Of a DNA stretch of 64,000 nt, positions 17,918-26,916 are shown piece after piece. Position 1 is the first letter of the stretch, and each line of letters begins with the position of its first letter. The position numbers were made by a program, and so were the translations under genes. The DNA is taken from positions 1 through 64,000 of the forward strand of contig NZ_FRCZ01000008.1 of the NCBI RefSeq assembly GCF_900143085.1, given 5' to 3'. The notes beneath the pieces were generated by a model. It made no database searches and was not told where the DNA came from. It worked only from the letters and a program-made list of their open reading frames with translations. The DNA comes from Gracilibacillus kekensis (lineage in GTDB: Bacteria; Bacillota; Bacilli; Bacillales; Amphibacillaceae).

Positions 17918-18063
17918 GTCATAAAAATGTGGATTTTACGTTCCTTTATTTTTTAGAAAAACTTAAAGATTTTTCTTTCACGGTTAATCGTAATTTTTAA
18001 CACTACATAATCTAACGAATACTGTATATATTAACAACTAGAATCTATGAATGAGGTGCTTTT

Positions 18064-19554
18064 ATGGTTCGTTTTTTAAAAAAATCGTCAGAATCCCCTT
18101 CTTCTATTGAAAAGAAGAAAGTATACAATTCTCTTGAAAAAAATATACAGGAAATGAAGTATTTATTCTCTTCTAATCGCAACAAAGATTTTTCAATGAG
18201 ATCCCTCAAAATAAAGTTCAATAATAAAGAAGGCTGTCTTTTTTATTACAGCTCCATCGTTGATGGCTCTAAAATTGATATGCATGTAATTAAGCCATTA
18301 TTAGAAAATGAAGGCAACACGGTAATGAATGTTGTCTCCATTGAAAATATCGAAGAAACAAATGAGTTTAGTAAAGTAATACAATACATGAATAGTGGAA
18401 AAGTTATACTTTTTATCGAAGAAGATGCTTCAACCTATGCGATGGACGTTGCAGATTTCCAGCACCGCTCTATTTTCAAATCTGAAAATGAACCGACTGT
18501 AAAAGGACCACAAGATGCCTTTACTGAATCATTAAATACTAACTTGTCTTTAATTCGAAAACAACTACATAATAATCAATTAATCAATGAGGGAATCCAA
18601 ATTGGAAAACGCTCGATTAATGAAGTTAATATGATTTATATAAAAGATGTAGTCAACAATGAAATTCTAGAACAGGTAAGAGAGAAATTAAATAATATCT
18701 CGGTTGATAGTGTCCGCAACGTAGAACTATTAGAACAATACATAGAAGAGCGACCATATTCCGTAATTCCTACCGTGCTATATACTGAAAGGCCAGATAA
18801 AGCAACCTCGTATTTAGAAGATGGGTTTATTGTATTATTAATGGACAGCTCCTCTGCTTGTTTAATCGTTCCGGTTACCTTCTGGTCTTTTTTTCACTCA
18901 CCAGAAGACCGTTATTTACGGTTTTTATACGGAAATTTTACTCGTGCCATTCGTTTACTTTGCTTCTATTTAACGTTAATGATTTCTGCTTCCTATGTAG
19001 CAATATCAAATTTTCATAGTGAAATGATTCCGCCAGATTTGTTGCTGGCGATCACTGCATCGCGAGAACGTGTTCCTTTTCCATTAATATTTGAAGTCTT
19101 AATCATGGAGATAGCTTTTGAATTAATTAGAGAGGCCGGACTCAGAATACCAAATCCATTAGGTCCTACGATTGGTATTGTAGGTGCTTTAATTTTAGGA
19201 CAAGCTGCAGTCGAAGCAAATATTATCAGTCCTATTATTGTCATAATTGCTGCCTTATCAGGTTTATCTTCTTTTGCCTTAGCAGACCTGAATATAAACT
19301 TTATGGTTCGTTTAATGCGTTTTGTATTTATTCTAGCAGCGGGAGCATTTGGAATGCTTGCCCTAACTGGGGTGTTTTTATTGTTTTTTATGTATGCTGC
19401 TTCTGTTAAATCATTCGGTGTGCCTTTTTTCTCACCGATGTCACCACATTTTCTTTCTCCAGAAGATACGGTGTTTCGCAAGCCTGTAAAAAAAGAGCTT
19501 TTTCGTCCAGGTTATTTATATCCAAAAGATATTCAAAAGAAGTCTAAATCCTAA
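18064..19554 (+). CDS. Spore germinant receptor A subunit (GerA/GerKA family)
   Basis: Inner spore-membrane receptor subunit of 496 aa. A large N-terminal soluble region (about 1-280, two-lobed in the family) is followed by four to five transmembrane segments between about residues 295 and 455 and a short Pro/Lys-rich C-terminal tail. With the B and C subunits encoded next, it senses small germinants such as amino acids or sugars and triggers ion release. RBS GAGGTG lies upstream. Germinant cannot be read from sequence. Expected sigma-G expression, but I could not find a convincing sigma-G promoter. Confidence 0.93.
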   Translation: MVRFLKKSSESPSSIEKKKVYNSLEKNIQEMKYLFSSNRNKDFSMRSLKIKFNNKEGCLFYYSSIVDGSKIDMHVIKPLLENEGNTVMNVVSIENIEETNEFSKVIQYMNSGKVILFIEEDASTYAMDVADFQHRSIFKSENEPTVKGPQDAFTESLNTNLSLIRKQLHNNQLINEGIQIGKRSINEVNMIYIKDVVNNEILEQVREKLNNISVDSVRNVELLEQYIEERPYSVIPTVLYTERPDKATSYLEDGFIVLLMDSSSACLIVPVTFWSFFHSPEDRYLRFLYGNFTRAIRLLCFYLTLMISASYVAISNFHSEMIPPDLLLAITASRERVPFPLIFEVLIMEIAFELIREAGLRIPNPLGPTIGIVGALILGQAAVEANIISPIIVIIAALSGLSSFALADLNINFMVRLMRFVFILAAGAFGMLALTGVFLLFFMYAASVKSFGVPFFSPMSPHFLSPEDTVFRKPVKKELFRPGYLYPKDIQKKSKS

Positions 19555-19572
19555 GGTGTGGGGTGAAGCATC

Positions 19573-20658
19573 ATGCAAAACAATGGTTATTTACGAATAA
19601 AAGAAATTGCAGCAATGACGCTTCTTTTAGTAGGAATTAAATTATCGGACTCAACGCCGGCTTTGTTAGCACAAAAGGCACAAAACGGATTCTGGCTGAT
19701 TCCGCTCCTTTCTTTTATTTGTATTTTCCCTGGATTTTTAATTATGCTTTATCTGCTTAAAAAATACCAGGATAAAAATCTCATAGAATTAATGGAAGCT
19801 ATTACGGGAAAATGGATAGGTAAGGGAATAGGAATCGTTATTTTTTTATTTGCCTTACTCACAATTACATTTGATAGCCGAAATTATATTGAACAAATAG
19901 GACTTCTGTATTTTCCTAAATCTCCAACAATAGTGTTATTTTTTATATTCATCGGTATCGTATTTTTTGGAGCCAAGAAAGGAATAGAAGTAATTGGAGA
20001 AACTTCATGGTTATTTCTTACAGTTATTAAAATCTCTGCTTCCCTGGTAATACTTCTGTCATTAGGCGAAGTTGTCATGCAGCGCGTATTTCCTATTTTC
20101 GGATCAGGAATTACCAATATATTAACCGAAGGCGTAAAAAAAGCATCTCTTTTTGCGGAACTATTTTTCTTGTTAATCGCCTATAAAGTAACGAAGGCGT
20201 CCTCTATGTTCTCCAAAGGAATTGTTATTGCTAGTTTCATTACTTTATTTGAAATTACTTTATTTTATTTTGTATACATCACTGTCTTTGATTATAATTC
20301 TATAGCAAAAATCGCATTTCCATTTCATGATTTGACACAATTTATTAATTTAGGAAACTTTTTCACCAATATAGAAACACTCTTTATGGTGTTTTGGTTA
20401 TTCGCAGCTTTTCTAAAGTTTATTATTTTTATTTATCTCGCGACATGGATATTTGGCGAGATCTTTGCTATACGTAATTTCGAACCACTTTTACTACCTT
20501 TTAGTTTTCTCGTCATTATGATTGGCCAACTACCCTTTAATTCAATTATCAATGAATTAATCCTTCGTGAAATGTTACTTACTATTATGTCACCCTTTTT
20601 CATTATTCTTCCGTACGTGCTATGGGGAATTGCTTGGGGAAAAGGAGAGTTAAAATGA
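19573..20658 (+). CDS. Spore germinant receptor B subunit (GerAB/GerKB family)
   Basis: Amino-acid-permease-like integral membrane protein (APC superfamily, GerAB family) of 361 aa with about ten transmembrane segments. In the receptor complex this subunit carries the germinant-binding pocket. It begins 18 nt after the A-subunit gene with GTGGGGTG as ribosome site and overlaps the next gene by ATGA (20655-20658), implying translational coupling. Confidence 0.93.
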   Translation: MQNNGYLRIKEIAAMTLLLVGIKLSDSTPALLAQKAQNGFWLIPLLSFICIFPGFLIMLYLLKKYQDKNLIELMEAITGKWIGKGIGIVIFLFALLTITFDSRNYIEQIGLLYFPKSPTIVLFFIFIGIVFFGAKKGIEVIGETSWLFLTVIKISASLVILLSLGEVVMQRVFPIFGSGITNILTEGVKKASLFAELFFLLIAYKVTKASSMFSKGIVIASFITLFEITLFYFVYITVFDYNSIAKIAFPFHDLTQFINLGNFFTNIETLFMVFWLFAAFLKFIIFIYLATWIFGEIFAIRNFEPLLLPFSFLVIMIGQLPFNSIINELILREMLLTIMSPFFIILPYVLWGIAWGKGELK

Positions 20659-21899
20659 TTAGAGTAATCGTCTTATTAATATTTTCTATCCTATTATCAG
20701 GATGTTATGACCGTATCGAATTAGAACAACAATCCTATGTCATTGCTATTGGAATTGACAAAACGGAACAAGAGGGGGTCTATTCATTTACTTACCAAAT
20801 TGCTAATCCTGAAATTGGTTCTGCTGCTGTACAAAGTGGACCAGATGAACCACCAACAGAAATTGTAACTGTGAATGGTTCCGACATATTAAGTTCTACC
20901 TATACAGCAAATTCATTTGTATCAAAAAAGATTACATTGGATCACACAAAGATTATTGTCATATCGGAAGAATTAGCACGATCAGAAGATTTTATTCGAG
21001 TGATTCAATCTGCCTCTAGAACACCACAAATAAGACGTAGTGTACAGATGCTTGTTTCAAAAGAAAAGGCAATTGATTTTATCAATAATAATGAACCGAT
21101 CATGGAAAAACGACCACATAAATACTATCAATTCATGCTGAATCGGGCGGTTCAAACCGGAATTATTCCTAAATCCACTCTACATCGTTTTTTCCAAATT
21201 ACGGAGGGAGACGCTGATTTATTTTTAGCTATTTATGCCACCACTGAACAATCGGATCAAAAAAAGAATACAGAAGGATTTGAGGATAAATATATTGCAG
21301 GTGAGATTCCTCAAATAGGTGGTTCACCTACACAGTTTATGGGATCAGCAGTATTTAAGGAAGGTCAGATGATTGATATACTTGATGGAGAAGAAACCCG
21401 AGTAGCTCAAATGTTGGATAAAACATTAGAGATGGAAGATTATTTGGCAACTATCCCAGACCCTAAAATGCCTGAATATCGTATTTCCTATAATTATTAT
21501 CAAAAAAAGGAACCTATCATTAACATAAATTATTATAAAAATAAGCCAACGGAAATTGATGTAAACATCTCTTTTCAAGTAGAAGTTATTGCAATTCCGA
21601 GTTTGATAATGTATTCACAGAGTAAAAAAGATCAACAAACACTGCAGGAAGCACTAACTCAAAGATTAGAAGAAAAAACAAATGCCTTAATCGAAAAGAC
21701 ACAGAATAGTTACAAATCTGATGCGTTTTACTGGTCTTTGTACATTCGAAAACATTTCAAAGACATAAAGGAGTATGAAGACGCAGATTGGCATAAAAAT
21801 ATTTATCCAAATGCAAAAATCAATGTTACGTATGAACTGGAAAAAATGGAATTCGGAAAAATGATCAATGATTCAAACTTAGAAGATGTGAGGGATTAA
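20655..21899 (+). CDS. Spore germinant receptor C subunit lipoprotein (Ger(x)C family)
   Basis: Lipoprotein of 414 aa. Signal peptide MIRVIVLLIFSILLSGC with lipidated Cys17, then the Ger(x)C domains (about 20-395). The ATG at 20655 is chosen over the earlier in-frame start at 20622 because GGAGAG lies 5-9 nt upstream, the ATGA overlap with the B subunit is typical, and the lipobox then has correct length. It is followed after one base by a small membrane-protein gene. Confidence 0.92.
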   Translation: MIRVIVLLIFSILLSGCYDRIELEQQSYVIAIGIDKTEQEGVYSFTYQIANPEIGSAAVQSGPDEPPTEIVTVNGSDILSSTYTANSFVSKKITLDHTKIIVISEELARSEDFIRVIQSASRTPQIRRSVQMLVSKEKAIDFINNNEPIMEKRPHKYYQFMLNRAVQTGIIPKSTLHRFFQITEGDADLFLAIYATTEQSDQKKNTEGFEDKYIAGEIPQIGGSPTQFMGSAVFKEGQMIDILDGEETRVAQMLDKTLEMEDYLATIPDPKMPEYRISYNYYQKKEPIININYYKNKPTEIDVNISFQVEVIAIPSLIMYSQSKKDQQTLQEALTQRLEEKTNALIEKTQNSYKSDAFYWSLYIRKHFKDIKEYEDADWHKNIYPNAKINVTYELEKMEFGKMINDSNLEDVRD

Positions 21900-21900
21900 G

Positions 21901-22065
21901 ATGCCAATCTTTATCATCATTATTATTATGGTTTTTGTTATTTATCGAAATATAGTGCATGGTTTAGAAACACTTAAAGAAGGTAATAAAACAGGTAGTA
22001 TAGCCATTTTTTCTGTAATACCTTTTGTCCTTTTCATCTTCCTATGCTTTTATTTATGGAAATAA
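21901..22065 (+). CDS. Small two-helix membrane protein, candidate receptor D subunit
   Basis: A 54-aa ORF translating as MPIFIIIIIMVFVIYRNIV, a short polar loop with GLETLKEGNKTGS, and a second hydrophobic helix IAIFSVIPFVLFIFLCFYL ending in WK. The start is one base after the C-subunit stop, with GAGGG 7 nt upstream, so coupled translation is likely. Two transmembrane helices with a short polar loop and a position at the end of a gerABC operon match the 2TM D-subunits described for some GerA-family receptors. I assign this by size, topology and position, not by recognised sequence; unrelated small membrane proteins remain possible. Confidence 0.65.
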   Translation: MPIFIIIIIMVFVIYRNIVHGLETLKEGNKTGSIAIFSVIPFVLFIFLCFYLWK

Positions 22066-22142
22066 AGAATGATCGTGAAAAGAGTAGAACATCTATTAAT
22101 AAACAACCATTGAACAAACATCAAAAAAGGAGGCAGTCTCTT

Positions 22143-22286
22143 ATGGGTCTCAAGTCTAATATATATAAAATACTTAGAATTTTGAATGATGTCAATGCCG
22201 TTCGAAAAGGTAGAGTTAAACAACGAATGGGCAGACGAGTGAGTGGTAAAATAACTGGAAGATTGCTTAGAAAATTGTTTAAGTAA
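22143..22286 (+). CDS. Small basic protein of unknown function
   Basis: A 47-aa ORF (MGLKSNIYKILRILNDVNAV then Arg/Lys-rich to LLRKLFK), net charge strongly positive and no cysteines. AAAGGAGG lies 9 nt before the ATG at 22143, and a rho-independent terminator follows 2 nt after the stop, so it looks genuinely expressed. A longer in-frame extension to 22044 overlaps the upstream small gene and lacks a ribosome site. The sequence feels like a conserved short Bacillaceae hypothetical. A nucleic-acid-binding or spore role is conceivable but unproven. Confidence 0.65.
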   Translation: MGLKSNIYKILRILNDVNAVRKGRVKQRMGRRVSGKITGRLLRKLFK

Positions 22287-22287
22287 T

Positions 22288-22316
22288 AGAGCACTTCTAG
22301 TTGGTGCTCTTTTTAT
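22288..22316 (+). terminator. Terminator after germination gene block
   Basis: Stem AGAGCAC/GTGCTCT with 9-nt loop followed by TTTTAT, 1 nt after the 47-aa gene. Confidence 0.85.
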
Positions 22317-22337
22317 AATTTAATTACTATTAAAAAA

Positions 22338-22410
22338 CGGCCCTAGCAGGATTCGAACCTGCGACGCATAGTTTAGGAAACTAACGCTCTATCCCCTGAG
22401 CTATAGGGCC
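22338..22410 (-). tRNA. tRNA-Arg (anticodon CCT)
   Basis: 73 nt. Acceptor GGCCCTA pairs with TAGGGCC, discriminator G. Anticodon loop TTCCTAA gives CCT, reading AGG; T-loop GTTCGAATC is intact. The CCA is not encoded. A T-run follows directly. Confidence 0.95.
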
Positions 22411-22469
22411 TTAATAACGCTACAAAAGATATTATGAAAGAAACTTACTGAAAAAGCAAGGCTTTGATA

Positions 22470-23291
22470 TTATTTTTCAAATAATTTCCTTAGTTCTTTC
22501 GATCTCTCTGTAGTCTGATTCAAACATGCTTTAATCGCTTGCTGGAAGTGATGATCCGCTAAGGTTTGCACACCTGCTTCTGTTGTGCCACCAGGACTGG
22601 TGATTTTTTCACGCAACGTTTGTGGAGAATCTTCTGAAACGTCCAGCATTTTCGCGACACCTTTTATCGTTTGTACCATTAATGGTTTGGCAATTTCCTG
22701 ATCAAGTCCTTTTTCATCTGCAAATTGCTCAATGGCTTCTACCATATAATAGTAAAAGGCAGGACCACTGCCCGCTAAAGCAGTAAAAGCATCCATATCT
22801 TCTTCATTAATAACCGTTGTCGTACCAATTGCTGTCATTAACTCTTCAATCAAATTGATCTGCTCCGTATTGGCATGAGTTCCAGCAGCAATTGTTGTTG
22901 CTGATTCTCCGATCATTGCAGAGGTATTCGGCATAACACGTATCACCGGATTTTTGGTGCCTAACTGTTGTTCAATAAAAGAAGTGGAGATACCTGCTAA
23001 TAAAGAAACAATAATCTTATCATCGGTTAGTAATGGTTTTAATTCTGCTGTAGCTACTTTTATATCCTTCGGTTTCATCGCTAAAATAAGGACATCACTT
23101 TGCTCAATTACTTTTTTTCTATCTTGTGAAGTTTTAATCTGATACTTCTCTTCTAATTCCAATAATCTACTTTTGTTGGAGTGATTCGTTGCAATAATTT
23201 GTTGAGCTGATACGATTTGATTGGAGGTCATGCCAGCAATAATTGCTTCAGCCATCGATCCAGCACCAAGAAATGCTACACTTTTTTTCAT
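22470..23291 (-). CDS. proC: Pyrroline-5-carboxylate reductase
   Basis: Last step of proline synthesis: reduces pyrroline-5-carboxylate with NADPH. It is 273 aa with Rossmann motif FLGAGSMAEAIIAGM at residues 6-20 and the signature TSPGGTTEAG near residues 231-240 of the C-terminal dimerisation domain. Proline is a major compatible solute in halotolerant Bacillaceae, so one of several reductase paralogues is expected; which paralogue (ProI, ProG or ProH type) I cannot tell. Stands alone between tRNA-Arg and tRNA-Ser. Confidence 0.95.
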   Translation of the reverse strand: MKKSVAFLGAGSMAEAIIAGMTSNQIVSAQQIIATNHSNKSRLLELEEKYQIKTSQDRKKVIEQSDVLILAMKPKDIKVATAELKPLLTDDKIIVSLLAGISTSFIEQQLGTKNPVIRVMPNTSAMIGESATTIAAGTHANTEQINLIEELMTAIGTTTVINEEDMDAFTALAGSGPAFYYYMVEAIEQFADEKGLDQEIAKPLMVQTIKGVAKMLDVSEDSPQTLREKITSPGGTTEAGVQTLADHHFQQAIKACLNQTTERSKELRKLFEK

Positions 23292-23405
23292 AATAAATCA
23301 TCCTTTATTTATGTGGTTATAAATACATTATAGGTAATAAAAAAATCGTTATCCAATGATAACGATTTATGTTATATATAATCTCCAATTTTGTGTTCAG
23401 ATAAA

Positions 23406-23498
23406 TGGAGGAGGAAGAGGGATTCGAACCCCCGCGGGCTTTGACACCCCTGTCGGTTTTCAAGACCGATCCCTTCAGCCAGACTTGGGTATTCCTCC
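23406..23498 (-). tRNA. tRNA-Ser (anticodon TGA)
   Basis: About 93 nt including an encoded CCA, with the long variable arm of class II tRNAs. Acceptor GGAGGAA pairs with TTCCTCC; anticodon loop CTTGAAA gives TGA. The base between acceptor stem and CCA reads T, whereas bacterial tRNA-Ser normally has G there. It lies downstream of serS, as in B. subtilis. Confidence 0.93.
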
Positions 23499-23553
23499 TT
23501 GATGACTAACGACAAGTAATAATATAGCATATACATAAAAATGAGTCAATGGA

Positions 23554-23595
23554 ATTTTCGCGATTATCTAATTTTTTTTTGATAATCGCGAAAAT
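23554..23595. repeat. 15-bp perfect hairpin downstream of serS
   Basis: Inverted repeat ATTTTCGCGATTATC (23554-23568) and its complement (23581-23595) around a T-rich 12-nt loop. There is no T-tract after the stem on either strand, so it is not a standard terminator, but it may end or protect the serS transcript. Confidence 0.7.
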
Positions 23596-23646
23596 ATTTA
23601 TAGGTTTTCTAAAGATCAGTATGGGATTGAAAAAATCGTACTCACC

Positions 23647-24921
23647 TTATTTGATTACTGTTTTCCCACCCATGTATGGAACTAATACTTCTGGTATCTT
23701 AATGGTACCATCTGCTTGTTGGTAATTTTCAAGAATCGCAGAAACGGTTCTACCAATCGCTAAACCTGAACCATTTAAGGTATGCACGAATTCAGGCTTT
23801 CCTTTTTCTTCACGACGGAAACGAATACCCGCTCGTCTTGCTTGAAAATCTTCAAAGTTAGAACATGAAGAAATCTCACGGTAGGTTTCGTTACTTGGCA
23901 TCCATACTTCAATATCGTATTTCTTGGCAGCTGTAAAACCTAAGTCACCTGTACACATACTCATCACGCGATAAGGTAAGTTTAATAATTGTAACACTTT
24001 CTCCGCATGACCGGTTAACTCTTCTAATACATCATAAGAATCTTCTGGCTTCACAAATTGAACAAGCTCCACTTTATTAAATTGATGCTGACGAATTAAT
24101 CCTCGTGTATCTCTACCTGCAGAACCTGCTTCTGAACGGAAGCTACCGCTAAAGGCAGTAAACTTCTGTGGCAAGATATCAGCTTTTAGAATTTCTTCAC
24201 GATAATAGTTGGTTACAGGTACCTCTGCTGTTGGTACTAAGAAATAATCCCAATCCTCTAATTTAAAGGCATCTTCTTCAAATTTAGGTAATTGGCCAGT
24301 TCCTGTCATACTTGTGCGATTCACCATATATGGTGGCAGCATCTCTTGATAACCATGTTGATCGGCATGTAAGTCCATCATAAAGTTCATAAGTGCCCGT
24401 TCTAATCTGGCACCTAATCCTTTGTAGAAAACAAAACGGCTTCCCGTTACTTTTGCTGCTCTTTCAAAATCTAAGATGTCTAATTCTGTTGCTAAGTCCC
24501 AATGAGCTTTTTCCTCAAAGTTAACGTTTGGAACTTCTCCCCATTTTCGTACTTCTACATTATCATCCTCTGTTTCACCAATTGGTGTTGATTCATGGGG
24601 AATATTTGGGATTGATAACATAAGTACTTCCAATTCTTCTTCTACTTGTTTTAATTCCTGGTCAATTGTTTTAATACGATCCCCAACTTCACGCATTTCT
24701 GTGATCATCTCATCGGCATCTTTTTTTTCTTTTTTGAGCTGAGAAATCTTTTGGGATACATCGTTTCGTTTTGCTTTTAGTTGCTCTGTTTCTGCTATTA
24801 ATTCTCTTCTCTTCTCATCTAAATCACCAAAGCGATCTAAATCACTTAAGTTCTCACCTCTGTGTGCTAACTTCTCTTTCACCTCTGCAAAATTTTTACG
24901 TAACATTTTCATATCTAACAT
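23647..24921 (-). CDS. serS: Seryl-tRNA synthetase
   Basis: Class II synthetase of 424 aa charging tRNA-Ser. N-terminal antiparallel coiled coil (about residues 28-105, rich in K/E) that holds the tRNA long arm, then the catalytic domain with motif 2 [14 protein letters not shown] and motif 3 [13 protein letters not shown]. It is preceded by a T-box leader and lies downstream of pdxST; tRNA-Ser(TGA) is just beyond its 3' end. RBS AAGGAGG upstream of the ATG. Confidence 0.97.
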   Translation of the reverse strand: MLDMKMLRKNFAEVKEKLAHRGENLSDLDRFGDLDEKRRELIAETEQLKAKRNDVSQKISQLKKEKKDADEMITEMREVGDRIKTIDQELKQVEEELEVLMLSIPNIPHESTPIGETEDDNVEVRKWGEVPNVNFEEKAHWDLATELDILDFERAAKVTGSRFVFYKGLGARLERALMNFMMDLHADQHGYQEMLPPYMVNRTSMTGTGQLPKFEEDAFKLEDWDYFLVPTAEVPVTNYYREEILKADILPQKFTAFSGSFRSEAGSAGRDTRGLIRQHQFNKVELVQFVKPEDSYDVLEELTGHAEKVLQLLNLPYRVMSMCTGDLGFTAAKKYDIEVWMPSNETYREISSCSNFEDFQARRAGIRFRREEKGKPEFVHTLNGSGLAIGRTVSAILENYQQADGTIKIPEVLVPYMGGKTVIK

Positions 24922-25001
24922 ATAAAAAAACCTCCTTAAATTTTTAAATTGTTATTTCTAATCTTCACAGGATAATAGCCACTCTTGACGGGATATGAAG
25001 A

Positions 25002-25078
25002 GTTATCCAGTGAAGCGAGCACTTTATCCCGTGAAGACCATTTATTATCCCGTCTACAACACTACTTATCCCGTGAAG
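25002..25078. repeat. Short direct repeats between T-box and serS
   Basis: Core TTATCCCGTGAAG occurs at 25024-25036 and 25066-25078, with partial copies at 25002-25015 (one mismatch) and 25045-25053 (first nine bases). Spacing is about 21 bp. Related inverted words (GACGGGATA) lie near 24987. They sit between the T-box terminator and the serS ribosome site. Confidence 0.7.
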
Positions 25079-25104
25079 AAAATCACTTTCTTCGCTGACC
25101 ATAT

Positions 25105-25345
25105 AAAAAACCCCCATCCCTACTAATGATTTTTAGTAGGGACGAGAGTTTTCCCGCGATACCACCCTGATTGGAGAATAGACTTCTCCCGGCTTCGTTT
25201 TGGATAACGGTTTATCACCGAGTATACTTCTTTTTCCGTATACTACTCAAGGATGGATTCACTTATTTTTTATACCGATTCACACCAGCCATCGGCTCTC
25301 TTGAATAAAAAGAATAAGTTACTAGTTCCTTTCATCGCTTTTAAT
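25105..25345 (-). ncRNA. T-box riboswitch leader of serS
   Basis: The minus strand carries the T-box core AGGGTGGTATCGCGG then GAAAAC (complement of about 25147-25167), followed by an intrinsic terminator: stem CATCCCTACTA (25115-25125) opposite TAGTAGGGACG (25134-25144), with six T residues (25105-25110). Upstream the stem I region has GAGAGCCGATGGCTGG and a candidate Ser specifier UCC (25255-25257) in GTGAATCCATCC. Uncharged tRNA-Ser would stabilise the antiterminator and switch serS on. Confidence 0.92.
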
Positions 25346-25348
25346 ACT

Positions 25349-25377
25349 ATCTTATTAGTTTTTCACCATATTGACAA
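25349..25377 (-). promoter_or_regulatory. serS promoter candidate
   Basis: Minus-strand -35 TTGTCA (25372-25377), 17-bp spacer, -10 TAAGAT (25349-25354). It overlaps the last codons of pdxT and would start the T-box leader near 25343. Confidence 0.6.
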
Positions 25378-25924
25378 AATATTCAGTCAGTCGATGGTCA
25401 TCTGTTAATTCTGGATGGAAGGCACTACATAAATAATGACCTTGTTGTGCGGCTACAATGTTATCATTATAAGTAGCTAACACTTCTACTTCCGGACCTA
25501 CTTCCGCAATATATGGGGCACGGATAAAAACTGCTTCAAAATCGTCAGCTACACCTTTTATTTCAAGTTCGGTTTCAAACGATTCTTTTTGTCGTCCGAA
25601 GGCATTTCGTTCTACTTTAATATCCATTAGAGCAAGATGATTCGTTTCTTGTCCAACAATTTGATTAGCAAGTAAGATTAACCCTGCACATGTACCAAAA
25701 ATAGGTTTGTCCTTTTTACCGAAAGCTACCAAAGCATCAAAAAAGTCATATTTATCAATTAATCGCCTCATCGTTGTACTTTCGCCACCAGGGATGATCA
25801 ATCCATCTATTTCATCTAATTGTTCTTTATGCTTGATAATCATAGCTTGTGCACCCGTTGCCTCCACAGAACGAACATGTTCTGCAATAGCTCCTTGTAA
25901 GCCTAATACTCCTATTTTAACCAT
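25355..25924 (-). CDS. pdxT: Pyridoxal 5'-phosphate synthase glutaminase subunit
   Basis: Glutaminase half of the DXP-independent vitamin B6 synthase; passes ammonia to PdxS. It is 189 aa, with triad Cys79 (FGTCAGL), His170 and Glu172 (FHPEL), and oxyanion region GGEST at 47-51. It is separated from pdxS by 20 nt, and the two form a 12+12 complex in the family. Confidence 0.97.
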   Translation of the reverse strand: MVKIGVLGLQGAIAEHVRSVEATGAQAMIIKHKEQLDEIDGLIIPGGESTTMRRLIDKYDFFDALVAFGKKDKPIFGTCAGLILLANQIVGQETNHLALMDIKVERNAFGRQKESFETELEIKGVADDFEAVFIRAPYIAEVGPEVEVLATYNDNIVAAQQGHYLCSAFHPELTDDHRLTEYFVNMVKN

Positions 25925-25944
25925 TACCTTTTACTCCTCACTAC

Positions 25945-26829
25945 TTACCAACCACGATCTTGCATACGTTCCTCAGGAGCAATTGTACCGATTTCCAAAC
26001 CTTTCATCGCTGTACCAATTCCTTTTGATACTTTTGCAATTAATTCGTAGTTTTCATAATGTGTTGTTGCTTCTACAATCGCTCTTGCGAAGTTGGCAGG
26101 ATTATCTGATTTAAAGATACCAGATCCTACAAATACACCATCAGCACCTAGTTGCATCATTAATGCAGCATCCGCTGGTGTTGCAATACCACCTGCAGCA
26201 AAGTTAACAACAGGCAAGCGACCATTTTCCTTAATATCTAATAAAACTTCATATGGTGCACCTAATTCTTTAGCATATGTCATCACTTCATCTACTGACA
26301 TGTTTACTAGTGTACGAACTTGTCCATTTACTTCACGCATATGACGAACTGCTTCCACGATGTTCCCTGTACCTGGCTCACCTTTGGTACGTAACATTGA
26401 CGTACCCTCACCAATACGGCGAGCTGCTTCACCTAGGTTACGACAGCCACACACAAATGGGACCGTGAAATCTCTTTTATTTAAATGGTATACTTCATCA
26501 GCAGGTGTTAATACTTCGCTTTCATCTAAATAGTCGACACCCATTGATTCTAATACACGAGCTTCTACAATATGTCCAATACGAGCTTTTGCCATTACTG
26601 GAATAGACACAGCATTCATTACCTCTTCAACAATAGTGGGATCTGCCATACGCGCAACTCCACCTGCTGCACGAATATCTGATGGCACTCGTTCTAATGC
26701 CATAACTGCTACAGCACCGGCTTCCTCTGCAATTTTGGCCTGTTCCGCATTAACAACATCCATAATGACGCCGCCTTTTTGCATTTCAGCCATACCTCTT
26801 TTTACTCGATCTGTACCTATTTTAGACAT
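25945..26829 (-). CDS. pdxS: Pyridoxal 5'-phosphate synthase lyase subunit
   Basis: Synthase subunit of 294 aa, very conserved. It makes PLP from ribose 5-phosphate, glyceraldehyde 3-phosphate and ammonia. Asp24, Lys81 (AKARIGH) and Lys149 (TKGEPGTGN), the residues that form the successive covalent imines, are present. First gene of pdxST. RBS GGAGG upstream. Confidence 0.98.
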   Translation of the reverse strand: MSKIGTDRVKRGMAEMQKGGVIMDVVNAEQAKIAEEAGAVAVMALERVPSDIRAAGGVARMADPTIVEEVMNAVSIPVMAKARIGHIVEARVLESMGVDYLDESEVLTPADEVYHLNKRDFTVPFVCGCRNLGEAARRIGEGTSMLRTKGEPGTGNIVEAVRHMREVNGQVRTLVNMSVDEVMTYAKELGAPYEVLLDIKENGRLPVVNFAAGGIATPADAALMMQLGADGVFVGSGIFKSDNPANFARAIVEATTHYENYELIAKVSKGIGTAMKGLEIGTIAPEERMQDRGW

Positions 26830-26886
26830 TCTTTTGTTCCTCCTAAATGATCTCTACTCTATATAAATACATTTAATTCCTTATAC

Positions 26887-26916
26887 ATTATATAACAAAT
26901 ATTTCTTAAATGCCAA
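26887..26916 (-). promoter_or_regulatory. pdxST promoter candidate
   Basis: Minus-strand -35 TTGGCA (26911-26916), 18-bp spacer, -10 TATAAT (26887-26892), about 50 bp before the pdxS start. Confidence 0.65.

Noticed and set aside
17990-18064. Sigma-G promoter before the germinant-receptor operon
   Set aside because: CATAATCTA-like and GAATACTG-like words are present, but no pair has correct -35/-10 spacing; not reported as a feature.
16105-23291. Clear compositional sign of recent transfer in the acsA-ger-proC block
   Set aside because: By eye the base composition and codon choice are as AT-rich as in flanking core genes; only synteny, not composition, marks the block as variable.
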